DNA of 64,000 nucleotides from Bimastos eiseni (taxonomy: Eukaryota; Annelida; Clitellata; Crassiclitellata; Lumbricidae): assembly GCA_959347315.1 (NCBI GenBank), contig OY365809.1:558001-622000 (forward strand). Direction: 5' to 3'. This document shows positions 1-12,428 of the stretch, one piece after another. The translations under genes were made by a program, and so were the position numbers. Each line of letters opens with the position of its first letter. Within the stretch, counting starts at the first letter, position 1. Under the pieces are notes generated by a model. The model was not told the DNA's origin and ran no database searches. It was given only the letters and a program-made list of their open reading frames with translations.

Positions 1-29
1 GTCAAAGTAAGGAACGCCTCCATATCCAC
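1..29 (-). CDS. ANKS6: ANKS6-like exon 14, partial
   Basis: Encodes VDMEAFLTL after a gattgacag acceptor, continuing the SAM domain. The exon runs off the left edge. Confidence 0.88.
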
Positions 30-3000
30 CTGTCAATCAACATCTCCTAAGCCCAGATCAACCGCTATAAGTCTAATCAGTGTAGATGTAACATCAAGTG
101 ATCCGAACTTAACTAGATTAGTTCTATGCACAATGTGCTGCTGCTGCCTGTCAAAACAACTGTTCTTAATTAACAGCATTTAATTTCACAAAGGCTATTT
201 TAAAACAGGAAGCTTTATGACAAGTGCAAGTTAATATGTCAAGAGACCAGTGCAAAAAGAGCCTCTGATTAACTTTCACTTTATGCGAAACGAGAGGAGA
301 ATGAGAGAAATCATCGTACCTCTTGTTCCTCAAAGATCGGATGATACCGTTCCAGTGAAAGCTGTTGAAGAACGCGTCCAATGTCCTCTGAGAAACAAAG
401 CAAAGCCACCTGGCGATCATCAGACTCAACATCATCAAGTATTAAGAGACCACCATCATCCGTCTTACATCGCTTTAAGTACAGACTTTGTGATGGTAAA
501 GTAACTGAACAATCATTTAAAAACCCTGTTGAGAATCTCTTCTGGGGATTTCACACACAGCTATCAGTTCCATCGAATAATGGTTAACCATTAAATAGTA
601 GAGCCTAATAAATGAATACATATATATATATATATATATATTATATTCATACAATAGGAAAATGTGATTGAAAGTAAAAGCAAGCATACTCCTTGGGATT
701 CCCTATACCCATAAGTTTGACAGTCCTTCCTTCCATGGTTAAATCAGATGTATAACGTAATGGGAGCCTTGCATGGCTGCAGACAGTTAAATTCAACTCC
801 TGTTATAACTTGTCATCGTTTGTTCCTACTCTACTTATAATCATACTGCGATTAGTTAGTTTGAAAATAAACGAACATTATTATAATAATTACATTCTCT
901 CTATGCAGCCATCCACCCGAGTATCTGCTAACTACTCCCCTACATTGCCTTTAAAAGGCATCTAAACGGAACTGTAACCTGGAACGGGTGATGACTCAGT
1001 TGGAGGAACGACTGACACAAACGATGACATCACTTGAGAACGAGACGCAATCGACTCCTGCGGCTGAAAAAGTGAGAAGAATCCATCGAGTTAATCAGAA
1101 TAATAATAATAATATGAGCAGAAATCATTAATAATAAAATGTATACTATTGCTATAATTTCTGCAAGCATTGCATGTCTGCAGAAAAGATAATATACAAA
1201 GACATAGTTCTTCTGAGCAAAAGATGCTGGAAGAAGGACAATATCAAATTTCAGAGTAAAAAAAAAATAGTTGTAGACAGAGAAACACTTAATAATAGAG
1301 CGGCCTTAAAGTCTCTGATCAGACATCTTCATTTACATTGAGGTCATCATGAGTTGACCATCCATCCACTCACCATGGTCCTTTTCCATTGCTCGCAACG
1401 TTACGACGGCAGGACCAACCGATCTGGTTCGCTGGTCATCATCCTTCGCAGGTCATAAACCAAATAAGAATTCTTCTAATTGGGGAATGAGTTGTTTCGT
1501 CTGCTGGACCTCGATCATTGCAATGCTCTCCATTTCTCTGATTGCTCTGCTCAATTGCTTGTGTCTCAAGTCGAGAACAAAACGACACAAGCAACAGAGC
1601 AGACACAGAAAGACAGATGCAGAGAGAGACAGACACATAGAGAGAAACACACACAGACAGACAGACAAAGAAATTCACATAAAGACTGCAAAATAAAACA
1701 GGTTGTCGTCCCGGAGCAGAAATTCAGTGCCTAGAATCCGAAGAAAACTTTCTTATACGGCTTATGACGTATGCAAACCATCGGCAGTTGTTCAATTTAC
1801 CTTATCTGCTTTTGGGGTCGTTGTAGGTGAAGGGGTCAAAGTTGAGGCATTCGATGGGGAACTGTTTCGTGAAACTGGTTTCAGACTCGATAGCTGCGTC
1901 GACCTTTCACAGAAAGAAGAAAAACGTCTGAATCCTTATCTCAAACACTGTTTTCATTATAAAAAACCAAAAACAATTGGAAGGAAAGCAACTGATACAG
2001 AGGCATAGTTGTAGGACATGATGGGCTAAAAGTTTAAAACAATCATTTTTAATTTTAACAGTTTTTTTCTTTTTTTTTAAATTTCAGAATAGAATTAAGT
2101 TAAATTCCGGTATAATCATTTTGGAATAGCAATATTTATCTAAAAGTAACTTATAAACGTTTACAAAATATAATAATATATAATAGAAATAATTATTCTG
2201 TCAAATATTCCCTTTTTGCATGTATATTTTTTTTATATCTTTGATAGGTCGAGGGCCACTTTTGGCCCGCTGGCCACAGGTTGGGAATCACTGCACTACA
2301 TGTTTGCTTAAAAGCATATTCGTGTGTGTGTGTGTGCGTGTATCATCACTTGTCAGTGTTGCTCGGTCTGAGAGGGAGAGAGACTAAACGTACACATTTG
2401 GTTTGTTAGACTTTGGAGACGACTCCTGTCCGCTGACGAACGCAGAGTCTGAACGGATTGTTCGATCGCTTGGCTTTGGATTCTCCTCCTTCAGAACATC
2501 TGACATCAAATCAACACAATCATCATCAACCAAAAGACAAACAACACAATCATCAGAACCAATCAATTCAAGATTAAAATCAATGCCAACCAATCAAAAG
2601 TAAACAATCAACATAATCAAATCAATCAATCAATCAATGCATTGACTGATGGATCAATCAACTCAATCAATCAATATTTGTTTAATCAGAGAAGAGTCAA
2701 GTTAAGCGCAATTAATTAACAATTGCTTATTAACCAATTAATCGTTTAGTCACTCACTTTCCCTCGTTACTCTTGTTTTAGACCATTCAGCGTAATTCAC
2801 AGAGTTTCCTTAATTTAATTTAATTTCAACGTAACCTTCAGGTAAATTTTTGGGTAATTTCTCCGTCCAATGACTCTGACTCCACATATGACCTCTGAAC
2901 CTCTCTGTTGACTTCTAACAATACTCATGACATCTGGCATAACCAAAGCCCCTCATTCGACCTCTTGACCCCTGCTGACCTCTGACCTGACCTGTATGTC

Positions 3001-4307
3001 TATTGGTGATGCTGCCTCCTCCACTTCCTGCCGTCAGAGTCCCTGTGCTGCTCGATGTGCTCGATGCGACCTTCGACCTTGCGACGGACATTCCATTACT
3101 GAGGACGCTCGCCTCCGATGAGGCCGAGGGACTGATCTCGGCAGACGCAAAGGGCGACCTCGCCATTCTCTGCTGGTGGGAACGAAGGCCTGTCCTCGAA
3201 TGGCCGTTGGCTGCCAGACCAAGGGTAGATCGACCGGCAAAGCTGGATGGGGTCAGACCACCCTAGAGAGACAAAACAGTCATCATCAAAATCACTCAGA
3301 AACCGAATCAGCAGAAGAAAGAAGAAATGTTGACACTTCCCAACACTGTAGAAAACACTGATGAACCAAAACTCAGGAAATTTACACTCGGTTCACCTCT
3401 AATGTAAAAAACACTGAAACATCGAATTTACAGAGGAAAGAAGAAAATTGATCAGTGCCCAACTCAGCAGAATCTCTTCTTTCTGTTAACTCTATTATTA
3501 GTGATGTTTACATCTGCTCCTAATAATATTAAACATTGTTCTAAAGATCTTGTAAGCTATCTTCCTCAAAATTCCAATCACAATCAACCACATGTGACTG
3601 CTGATTGATTGATTATTTGATTAATTACTTGATTGACTTATAAATTGAAGAGCCATTGAATATCAGTGAATGAGTGTCTGATCAAATAGACATTAACATC
3701 ATGTAGATTAGCAACAATCTATAATAAATTTTAAAAATAAAAATAAGATTTGTCTGACATTGACAGATGTCAGCTGCATTTTAATTGAACGAGAGAAGGA
3801 AGGCTCACGAGCGCCGGAGTGCTTCCGAGTCGGTTGACGACCGATTTCTTGAGGCTGATAGGAGGCATCTTGTTTCCATTCGTCTGGAAGGTCGGAGGAG
3901 GAGAAAACGGAGTCAATGGTTTCATTGTATTATTTAAAGGATTTGTATTCGTCGTATTTAGCATTCCCTCAATTAACAAATGACAAAAACAAATGACATC
4001 ACTACATAATCACACAACATCTCAACAAACATTGGCTATACCAAAACCACGTCTATCAACACCACCACTTCTAATTACCACCACTTCTAATTACCATACC
4101 TAATACTGCCAACATATCAAGAACAAACGAGAGCAATAATAAACTGACAGTGTAAGAGATGAGTCATATGCACTGCTTAGAGAAAAAAAGAGGATAAGAG
4201 AGACAGACAGAAAGACAGACAGAAAGAGAGAGACTGAGTAAGAGACACACAGACAGCAAAAGAGAGAGGCAGACAGAAAGAGACAACGAAAGAGAATGAG
4301 AAAGAGA

Positions 4308-4341
<34 letters not shown>

Positions 4342-4359
4342 CAGAGAGAGAGAGTGAGA

Positions 4360-4391
<32 letters not shown>

Positions 4392-4411
4392 CAGAGAGAG
4401 ACAGAGAGAGA

Positions 4412-4481
<70 letters not shown>

Positions 4482-7400
4482 GAGAGAGAGAGAGACAGAG
4501 AGAGAGAGAGGAGAGAGAGAGAGACTCACAAGCGAATAGAGAGTTGTTGTTGTGTTTCTGTCATTTGTTGTTCGATTTGTATCATTTGTCTTTATTGCAA
4601 TCTCTCTGTCTGTTCCTCTCGTCACAAACATCGCCTCAGGTGACGTCGGTTTCGACAGCGTCGAATTCTGATAATTCTGATCAAATGCAACAGAAAACGA
4701 ATTGTGGGTTTTACATCTGTTGTAGGGAGAAACAAAGAGAGAGAGAGAGAGACAGATAGAGACAGACAGAGAGAGACAGGGAGAGAGGGAGGGAGAAAGA
4801 GAGGGAGCATATCATGTCTGATAGCAAATAAAAAATGGAAGTTAATAGCTGGAAGTTAGGAGAAAATATTTTGACCTTGGATATCTACTGCAACCTGACT
4901 TCTTCCCTCTTCTACTTATCGGACTTCTGTAACGCATTCTCATATTTGATTGCGACTTCACTTGAAACTGTGAAAATGGCACTGAATATGGACTCATTAG
5001 ATCATAAGAAAAGATCGGATTAGATCAGATTAGATCGAAACTCACGTGGTTTACAGGCGAAGGATGTTTAATCGTGATTTCTGTTTCTTCCATTGACGAC
5101 GAACGATTATTATTCAGATTGAACGTTCTTCCAAGTTTCAGGTTACGAAATCGGTTGGACATCCGGTTCCACCACGCCTGAACAGCAACAACCATACCTT
5201 GTCACTAACTTAGACAAAGATATTTATTCTATCGAATCATCGAGAGACATCGACGGATCATAAATGTCATGTTACTGAATATAAATTAGTGACACTGAAT
5301 GTAGCTTTTCAGAGAACCTACGCTTATGCAATACTGGAAAGACTTTTAGAAATTCCGATCAGTTATAATGCTAATGAGACAGACACATGTCCAGTCTTGT
5401 CTAATGACTTGATGACAACTGTGCATATTAAGTAGTTAAGCAGCTGCTTTGTTGAGAGATCACAAACAGAAGTTGATGCTTCAGTTACCCATATTCTTGA
5501 AGGGAGCTATTTAAATACACAGAATGAATATTATAGATTCATGCTTGTAGGGAATTTATTAATGTTTATGAACTGTAGTGGAGCTGTTAGTTAATAACAT
5601 GCAACAAAACCAGAGACTGTGTTGAAGCGATGTTATAAATCGGGCAAATCATCATAACCAATTTGTGACTTAAGAAGTTGTCGCAAAATGAACATCTTGA
5701 AGCAGTAAGCTCCAATCTTCCATGTAATTCATTTAACTTAATCCACATAACATCAAAACATAAAGATTGTGACATCTGGTTTAAAATGGATCTATAAGGT
5801 GACCTTATCATAAGAAAGGAATTGGCAAAGAGTGAACGAAAGAAATGCCTCCTCACCTTAAGACCACTTCTTGCATTCTCCTCTGAACTAAAATATAACA
5901 AAGAAAACACCAACTGTACAAATCTCTCTATCAATTCTCATGGTCAATTCTCTCTATCAATTCTCATGGTCAATTCTCCCTATCGGTTCTCATTCTCTCT
6001 GTAAATTCTCCATCTGTTGTCAAAATTGTCCCACCTGTTATCATTAAACATATTGAATTCAATTAGCACAACAAATGTTTAGTAAACAATAAAATAATTC
6101 TCCAATCAATTAACAAAGAATAGTCTCCACGTTAAAGATAAAAACATGAGAAGTTGAACAGCTGCATCTTTACATACCAAATACAATCAGCAAAACAGAT
6201 GAAACTCCCTGTATGATTATGATGCGCCAAATGTTCTTCTGTGATGGAACAATCAAAAAACCTAATGGATAAAAACCGCATGTACGAGCAATAAGCACAA
6301 GATGGAAAGTATTTTGATCAGATAAAAGCGTTTTCCCATCAGATAATACTGTAACCTACACAGAGTCGGTGGAAAGAAGTTCCACGATCGATGTGGAGTC
6401 TTCGCGGATCGATTTTGTCTTCTTTGTCAAATGATCGAATTGATTTCGCTGCATTGCTTTTGACGCGATCAGTCGACATAGATCTGTATCAACGTTTTCT
6501 ATCAACACAAAATAATGATTAACAGAATTAACTGAAGCATTGCCAGCCACATCCCTTTCTTACCACCTCTATGTAAACAATAAAACATAAAAAATTGAAA
6601 ATAGTTATGGGTCAGTTTACACAGGAGACTATTAAGGCAATAACACTTTGCCCACATTGGCAAATCCCAACCATTTTGGGGAAGCTGATTGGAGCAGTCG
6701 TGCAAGGGTAGTAGCCCAAACACATAAAATAGCCACAATGGAGACCATGGGTAACTAAAACAGCAAACACGGATTGCCCGGTTTTACAGAGAATATAATC
6801 CATGTCTTAAAGCCAACTTGATCCGAAACTGTAGCTCCCAAATTACATGTTCTTAATCTGCAGCGAAACACAATTGAAATAATGCCACAGAAAATAAACA
6901 AAAAGATCATTTAGAAAGGAAGTTGTAAGTTCTTCGCTCTGCATGCATTTAGAAGCCTCCACAGAATGTCATTAGTCAGTTAAAGCAGAGATTTTCTCTA
7001 TATTTTAATTTAAGAAATTAGAAAGACAACAACGGCATACCCATGAATGTGACCATGTCAAAAGTCGTGCAACCATTCTTGGCAGCAACACAGACGTCAG
7101 CACCGACACTTATGAGATATTTTGCCATTTCTTTTTTACTATAATCAAAAAATTATTACTCCTATATATTAATATTATTATTAGAAAGGCTGAAGTGATC
7201 ACTGGGATTTAAGCATTTCAGACACTAAAAACTTAATAAACTCACTGTTCTTAATTTAAGGATTTTAACACTGATATTTTGTAGAACTTAGTATTATTTG
7301 AATTGCATTGATTCATGTCAGCTTATTACTCATCATTATTACGTCATGTTTGCGGGCAAACTAAATGATTAATTATCATATTTAAGCATCAAATTATTAA

Positions 7401-9429
7401 CAATCAATATTACATCATGTTTCTCAGTAAACTAAATGTTTAATTTAGTCATACACATAAGCCACATGCTCTGCCTGAATAATGTATGGCTCTGGTTGTC
7501 TGTCTCTGTGTGTCTGCCTGTCTGTCTGTCTGTCTGTCTGTATGTATGTATGTATGTATGTGAGTCTGTATGTACATGAATAGACATCCAATTGTGTCTT
7601 CATTCCAAATGATGACCCATTGTCTCTCTCTCTCTCACCCGTGGAATGTTGCCTGCATTAGAGCGGTCCATCCGCTAATGTTATCGCGTCTGTTCACATC
7701 GCATCCTTTCTCAACTAACAATTTCCCGATATCCAATCGTCCGGCCATTGCAGCAAACATCAGAGGAGTTGCCCCATCTTGGGGCGAACATGCATCTCGC
7801 TGGGTTATATCCTCCTCAAGGATTTCCCGAATTCTCTGGATGTTACCTGCCAAACGGAAGAAATCCAAGCGAGTCTCAGTAGAAATGAATTGGTAAACAA
7901 TGAAGTATTACTGTTGCAATGATGCAGAAGGAGTTCCATGATTTCAAACAATGACAACAATGGCTGCACAATTCTCTTGAATTTACTAGGAACACAATCA
8001 AATTACACATCAAATAAAATTTAATAGGAATACAATAAAATGAGATATGACTTGAAAACTAATAATGATTAGTTACACAATAAAATAAAACATAAAAATT
8101 TGGTGCAATATTTAAAAACAACTTTCATAAGCAATAATTTCCTAAGAAATCCTTTTTTAAGTCTAGTAACTGTTAACACAGTATTACCATGTCTTGTCGC
8201 ATCGATGATGTCTGGCTTAACATCCTGATATGCTAAAATCAAACAAAATATATGAATAGGTTTGAGTAATTTAAAACCTGAATAAACACCATACATTTCT
8301 TAACAATAATTATCAACATAACAAACAATTCAATTAAGATTTATTATCATTATGCATTTTTAAATCAACTCTAGATCTAATTAACGATTAGGCATCACTC
8401 GATGGTTCTGAGTGAAGGACTTGGTCCTTAATGTCCCTACACAGCAACCCTCTGAAGGGGAGAGGAGCAGCATGAAAGTTGACGATTGGACTAACAGATT
8501 CGTTATATTATGTCCAACAAGAACACTCTTTAGGGTAGCACAAGCAGTGATTCTGTGAGATGATTACCAAAAAGTAATTTTTTTCATCCATGGAGAACAT
8601 TATTCAACTAATTAGAGTACTTTACTGTATCAAATGTAGTTGCACAATATTCTCAAAATACTAAACTGATGATGTGAATGTAAAACTGGTAATGATTATA
8701 AGACTCCGGTTCACCTGCCCTCGGTTTCCTTGTCGTTTTCCTATCAAGGTAATTCTGCACCTCTCTTCGTCCTCGTACCATCGCGATCTCCAACGCGGTA
8801 TCTCCGTTCACATTTGTCAGGTTTGGATCTGCTCCCCGCTCAATCAGAATCTGGGCTGTGGTCATGTGACCGTCGAGTGCGGCAAACATGAGCGAACTGA
8901 TTCCGAGCGTTGGCGTCTGATAGTTTACATCGTTGCTACGGTCGACCAGATGGCGTACGATGTTGTCGTGACCGTGTAGCGCTGCAACCATTGTGGCCGT
9001 GAATTCGCAGGTCGAGCCGTCGACTGACCCGCTCGGGAAGCCAAGATCGATTCCATAATCTTCGAGCAATTGGCACGTCTGGAGGTGAGCACCGCGCGAT
9101 GCTAGGACCATCGCGTTGGCACCGAGGTTTGTTATTGCATTGATGTCCGCTTGGTTTTGCAGGAGGAGCGCGACGATGCTCGTGTGGCCGTGTCGAGCAG
9201 CCTGGAGGAGTGGAGTCCACCCGGAGGAGTTGGCCTTGTCGAGTGCCGCGCCTTTCATTATCAGCAGACGAACAAGATGCTCGTGACCGTTGGCGGATGC
9301 CACTTGCAACGCCGTCACCTCATCATCGTCCGATATGTCCACATCAACTCCTTCGTCTAGAATGGCCGACACCACCCAAGCATTGCCTTCCACACAAGCC
9401 TCAAGTAGCTGTCGCAATCGCTCCACCAT
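1..9429 (-). CDS. ANKS6: ANKS6-like ankyrin repeat and SAM domain protein (14 exons, 3' end outside window)
   Basis: Fourteen exons on the minus strand join in phase: 9429-8715, 8232-8188, 7846-7639, 7138-7041, 6498-6362, 5177-5046, 4676-4626, 3883-3809, 3262-2992, 2499-2394, 1903-1801, 1063-979, 387-320 and 29-1, about 707 residues so far. Residues 1-400 are ankyrin repeats, with the GWTALMQAT motif of ANKS6 near 315. A WWNRMSNRFRNLKL block follows at about 403. Then comes a long Ser/Pro/Thr-rich linker, and a SAM domain starts near 677 (LERYHPIFEEQE, VDMEAFLTL). ANKS6 (SamCystin) acts at the inversin compartment of cilia with NEK8 and INVS; that role is known for vertebrates and inferred here. 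The start at 9429 is the first ATG before the first repeat. The exon 5 donor could be 6362 or 6360; only 6362 keeps phase. The C-terminal half of the SAM domain lies off the left edge. Overall domain order and several motifs match vertebrate ANKS6 well. Confidence 0.9.
320..387 (-). CDS. ANKS6: ANKS6-like exon 13, SAM domain start
   Basis: Encodes EDIGRVLQQLSLERYHPIF and EEQE, the first helices of a SAM domain. Phase 1 in and phase 0 out, donor gtacga. Confidence 0.9.
618..643. repeat. (TA)n microsatellite
   Basis: Short TA repeat in the intron between ANKS6-like exons 13 and 12. Confidence 0.9.
979..1063 (-). CDS. ANKS6: ANKS6-like exon 12
   Basis: Encodes PQESIASRSQVMSSFVSVVP and a Ser/Pro end. 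Acceptor ctcactttttcag is strong. Phase 0 in and phase 1 out. Confidence 0.7.
1801..1903 (-). CDS. ANKS6: ANKS6-like exon 11
   Basis: Encodes SRNSSPSNASTLTPSPTTTP, matching the TLTPSPS stretch found before the SAM domain in vertebrate ANKS6. Phase 2 in and phase 0 out, donor gtaaat. Confidence 0.8.
2394..2499 (-). CDS. ANKS6: ANKS6-like exon 10
   Basis: Encodes DVLKEENPKPSDRTIRSDSA and a Ser-rich end. Acceptor gatgtcag, donor gtacgt; phase 1 in and phase 2 out. Confidence 0.75.
2992..3262 (-). CDS. ANKS6: ANKS6-like exon 9, Ser/Gly-rich linker
   Basis: Ninety codons of low-complexity Ser/Ala/Gly sequence (SASSEASVLSNGMSVARSK, GTLTAGSGGGSITN). Local GC content is clearly higher than in the flanks. 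Phase 0 in and phase 1 out. Confidence 0.8.
3809..3883 (-). CDS. ANKS6: ANKS6-like exon 8
   Basis: Twenty-five codons, including MPPISLKKSVVNRLGSTPAL, between a cttccag acceptor and gtgagc donor. Phase 0 at both ends. Confidence 0.75.
4291..4515. repeat. GA-rich microsatellite in an ANKS6 intron
   Basis: An impure (GA)n tract of about 220 bp with interspersed CAGA and GTGA units. A second shorter GA/CAGA tract lies at about 4733-4805. On the gene strand these are CT-rich, lying between exons 6 and 8. The long Ser/Leu and Arg/Glu ORFs here are artefacts of the repeat. Confidence 0.95.
4626..4676 (-). CDS. ANKS6: ANKS6-like exon 7 (short linker exon)
   Basis: Seventeen codons, NYQNSTLSKPTSPEAMF, after a good pyrimidine tract and tgatcag acceptor. 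Phase 0 at both ends. It is called from phase and splice sites; the residues are not distinctive. Confidence 0.55.
5046..5177 (-). CDS. ANKS6: ANKS6-like exon 6
   Basis: Forty-four codons starting AWWNRMSNRFRNLKLGRTF, a block conserved in ANKS6. Phase 0 at both ends, with a strong gtgagt donor. Confidence 0.88.
6362..6498 (-). CDS. ANKS6: ANKS6-like exon 5
   Basis: Encodes ENVDTDLCRLIASKAMQ and a polar tail ending STDS; this is the end of the ankyrin region. The gtgtag donor gives phase 0 into exon 6. The stronger gtaggt donor two bases on would need an extra exon that I could not find. Confidence 0.8.
7041..7138 (-). CDS. ANKS6: ANKS6-like exon 4
   Basis: Encodes KKEMAKYLISVGADVCVAAK and NGCTTFDMVTFM, an ankyrin repeat in the ANKS6 arrangement. 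Phase 2 in, phase 1 out, donor gtatgc. Confidence 0.88.
7497..7568. repeat. (TGTC/TGTA)n microsatellite
   Basis: Tetranucleotide repeat that changes from TGTC units to TGTA units, just downstream of ANKS6-like exon 3. Confidence 0.9.
7639..7846 (-). CDS. ANKS6: ANKS6-like exon 3
   Basis: Ankyrin repeats containing DGATPLMFAAMAGRLDIGKL and GWTALMQATFHG. Phase 1 in, phase 2 out. Acceptor is tttggcag and donor gtgaga. Confidence 0.9.
8188..8232 (-). CDS. ANKS6: ANKS6-like exon 2
   Basis: A 45-nt exon with a ttgattttag acceptor and gtaata donor. It encodes AYQDVKPDIIDATRHG, corresponding to the vertebrate segment just before the next ankyrin repeats. A nearer AG (tatcag) would bring a stop codon into frame, so the upstream AG was chosen. 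Confidence 0.75.
8395..8475 (-). mobile_element. SINE fragment (family with GAAGGACTTG core)
   Basis: Shares gaaggacttg and gtccctacacag with the fuller tRNA-type SINE at 39225-39356. It sits in the intron between ANKS6-like exons 1 and 2. Confidence 0.55.
8715..9429 (-). CDS. ANKS6: ANKS6-like exon 1
   Basis: This exon encodes residues 1-238, starting MVERLRQLLEACVEG. It holds about six ankyrin repeats, including NSSGWTPLLQAARHGH and ISSLMFAALDGHMTTAQ. It ends before a gtgaac donor at 8714, in phase 1. Confidence 0.9.
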
Positions 9430-10058
9430 GTCTACCTAGTTGAAGGAAGGTCAAATGAAGGTGTATGTATCATAGAAAACGTTACAATTCACTCACAACA
9501 TAGTAGTGAATCTTCTGTACTATAACACGCTTATTAAATAGGCAGACCTATCTGCTATATGAATTCCTAATTCCATTTAATCGAATTAAATCCTCGGCTG
9601 ACCATACTTTGTCACCTCTCCACTCTTCACCGAGAGCAGTCAGTGAACATGACGATCTCATACACAGGCAGAATGTTAGTTAAACTTGACGTAATAACAA
9701 ACAATCCTCTATTCAATTAAACTACATATTCCGATTAGAGTATGTTTAGCTGCTTAATTACTGTAAAGTTTAAACAGATAACGAGGATTAATTTTGTCAA
9801 CGAGTCAACAGCCGACGCTGGATCCTTGCTCGGATCTACGCTGGTTTCCAAGGACCAATATAATCCTTGCATTAAAAAATTCTGAAACTTAATAAAATTA
9901 GATTTTAAAATAGATCATAGGGTTAATTCATTAGAGTATTTACAGAGGCAGTCTAGACTTCTCAAGAGTAATTTTAGTCGAGTTATGCTATCAGAATTCC
10001 AACCATTCATTATTATCTGAATGTTCACGTCACCTACCTTAGAATCGATTGTTGTTGC

Positions 10059-10218
10059 TAAGATACCACTAAGATATCACTTCTCCAGTCGCTACGTGTC
10101 GCGGCTGGCGTGGCGTCAACTGCGCCACGTAGCGAATGGAAAAGTGGTTTGTGTGCTTTGACCACCACACAAACCAAATACACAGAGGGATAGGAAGTGT
10201 CATATCTTAGTCTTAGGA
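10059..10218. mobile_element. Nested-palindrome MITE-like element
   Basis: The outer arms are ctaagatatcactt and aagtgtcatatcttag. Inside is a second inverted repeat, cagtcgctacgtgtcgc against gcgccacgtagcgaatg. Beside that is a third, ggtttgtgtg against cacacaaacc. Such nesting is typical of foldback or MITE elements. No coding sequence is seen. Confidence 0.6.
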
Positions 10219-12230
10219 CTCTTATCATCTTTGCTATAGCACACTAGCAGTTGAATCGAATCGCAAATCCCATAACATAACATAACATGAAAGTACATAA
10301 CATATCAAGGGTTTAAAGTGGTTCAGAAGACTGTGCTAAAACCACACCAATTAACGGTTCGAACATAGAAATGGAACAGCACGTAGACCATCCAGTTTGA
10401 TATTGTTATTGCACGTTACACTCACAACCCGGAGTACACTAGTTGATAAGGTTTTAGCTTAAGGTCTGAATATGCCTATTTATAGCCTAGTTTATTCAAA
10501 ATTTATATTTTCCTAAGTGCAACACAAGTGTAGGCCCTATTTGGCAAATTAATTAGGCCTAATGTTCAGGTGCCCGTAGAATTATATACGGTGACGCTCG
10601 AGGACTGGCCCTATTGTTTGCAAAAGGATAGGTGTAAAACTGCAAAGATTTATAAACTTTTGAGCTCATATTGTAGGGCCTATGACTAATCATTGCAAAT
10701 TCATTGAGCATGTATCTGATTAGAGCATGCTAACTGCAAACAATTCTTGCTGCACGGAATGGAAACTGTGCCAGTCAGTTGTGCGGGCATCGCCCTCAGA
10801 GAGTAGAGTTATGTGTAGCGTAGAATGTGACCTTGTCCCAAAAATATTAACATCGATCGAGTTATCGATTGATTTGCATCGTTTGGCGGGGGAAACAATT
10901 GAACGTAGGTTATAATTATAGCCTAGGGCATACGTCTAAACTAGTATAACAGTAGGCATATAAGCCTACACTACAGTAGGCCTAATTAACACGGTAGCAC
11001 CACTGGTTCACCATGAATCGACCGTTACAGAGGTCAATCATTTTTCAGCAGGGTATTCACATAATACCAATTAATTGCACATAATATGCATTCTATTCTG
11101 TAATGATTTTGAATTTCTGATGTGTCAGTTTTGAATTTGGAAACAAGCTATTACATGATCACGATGGCATCATCACAAACAAATGATTATTGTTACATTA
11201 TCAGTTGAAATCTTGAGATTATACAGAGAAAGATATAGTAAACCCATAGGCCTATACGACCCAATCTGCCTCCCCTCACTTCCAATGCTAACCGGTTGAG
11301 CGAAGTGGTTGCATGGATTGCGATTATAGATCTGCAAATGACTGAACAAATGCATAACACCCGTGATTTTATCGTTTTTACGTCTTTCTGGAAATAATTT
11401 TTAAGAAACCCACAGAAAAACATCCCGAACTTCGTAATTAGACAAGTTTTAATCACGAATCAATCGAGAAATCTTCTCATCAGGAGAAGTTGAACGGTGC
11501 TCTCACAGTTCCATCCATTTTGACTAGCCATGCCTCCTTCCTTCCTTCTGTACACCTCCATCTTATCCAGCGGCTCACTCTAGCACAACGAAAAAACAGG
11601 GCTTACGAGAATTTAAGCCACTCCAGGGGCCCTCCTGCCTTCTAGGAGCTTACGGGGTTTTACGCCACGCCAGAGGCTCAGCAGGTGAAGAGGAAATCTA
11701 CTGGCAACAAACATATACAGAAACAAACGAGAAAGCCCATGAGCTATGGTCATTTGGGACATAGACCCACGGGACAGCTTATTTATAGACAACTACTAAC
11801 ACACAAACACGTACAAAACGACACAGAGCCACAGTACAACCGTAACATTCATCCCATCTCCCTTTACGACGAAACCTACACGTAGCCGCAGGAAAACCAT
11901 CTCACAGGAACACAGCCTCGCAGGCACCTATAGAAAGAAAGCAAAATAACGAATTATAATAGGCTGCATCATGCAAGGCAAGAATCAAATACAAGTCTCC
12001 TTCTGTGGCTATACAGAACGTGATGGTTAGTACCGCACTGACGTAGCTACAATATCAAGAAGTTCTATGCTCAGTCATGGATATCAACCAGCACCTGTCT
12101 TTGAAGATAAAGTAGGCCTAAGTGCCGGGTATATTGCATCTTATCTTATGACTTGGATCTTCTAGGAACAGTCTTCGGTTTCATCTGCCTGCTGTTGCAG
12201 ATACATAAACTCACCTCATTTCCGAATGAT

Positions 12231-12232
<2 letters not shown>

Positions 12233-12294
<62 letters not shown>

Positions 12295-12379
12295 CATCCA
12301 CGTATATATATTTTAAAATTAGATTTCCGTTTTTCTCATTAGATTTCCCGCCATGTATATATATATACATGGCGGGATA

Positions 12380-12425
<46 letters not shown>
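12233..12425. repeat. (TA)n tracts flanking a 42-bp palindrome
   Basis: Two long TA tracts lie either side of a near-perfect palindrome at 12341-12382 with cccgccatg arms. The ORFs rich in Tyr and Ile across it are repeat artefacts. Confidence 0.9.

Positions 12426-12428
<3 letters not shown>

Noticed and set aside
1480..1734. Plus-strand ORFs opposite the ANKS6-like introns
   Set aside because: No splice or homology support; they run into CAGA repeats.
4164..4631. 155-aa Ser/Leu ORF and its plus-strand Arg/Glu partner
   Set aside because: Both are readings of the GA repeat; only its first bases (4626 onward) belong to ANKS6-like exon 7.
6180..6275. Minus-strand hydrophobic mini-exon (KNIWRIIIIQGVSSV) in an ANKS6-like intron
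   Set aside because: It has a plausible acceptor and gtatgt donor, but its phase clashes with exon 5 and a membrane helix does not fit ANKS6.
8936..9443. Several ORFs overlapping ANKS6-like exon 1 in other frames
   Set aside because: The ankyrin frame is clear; the rest are shadows caused by higher GC content.
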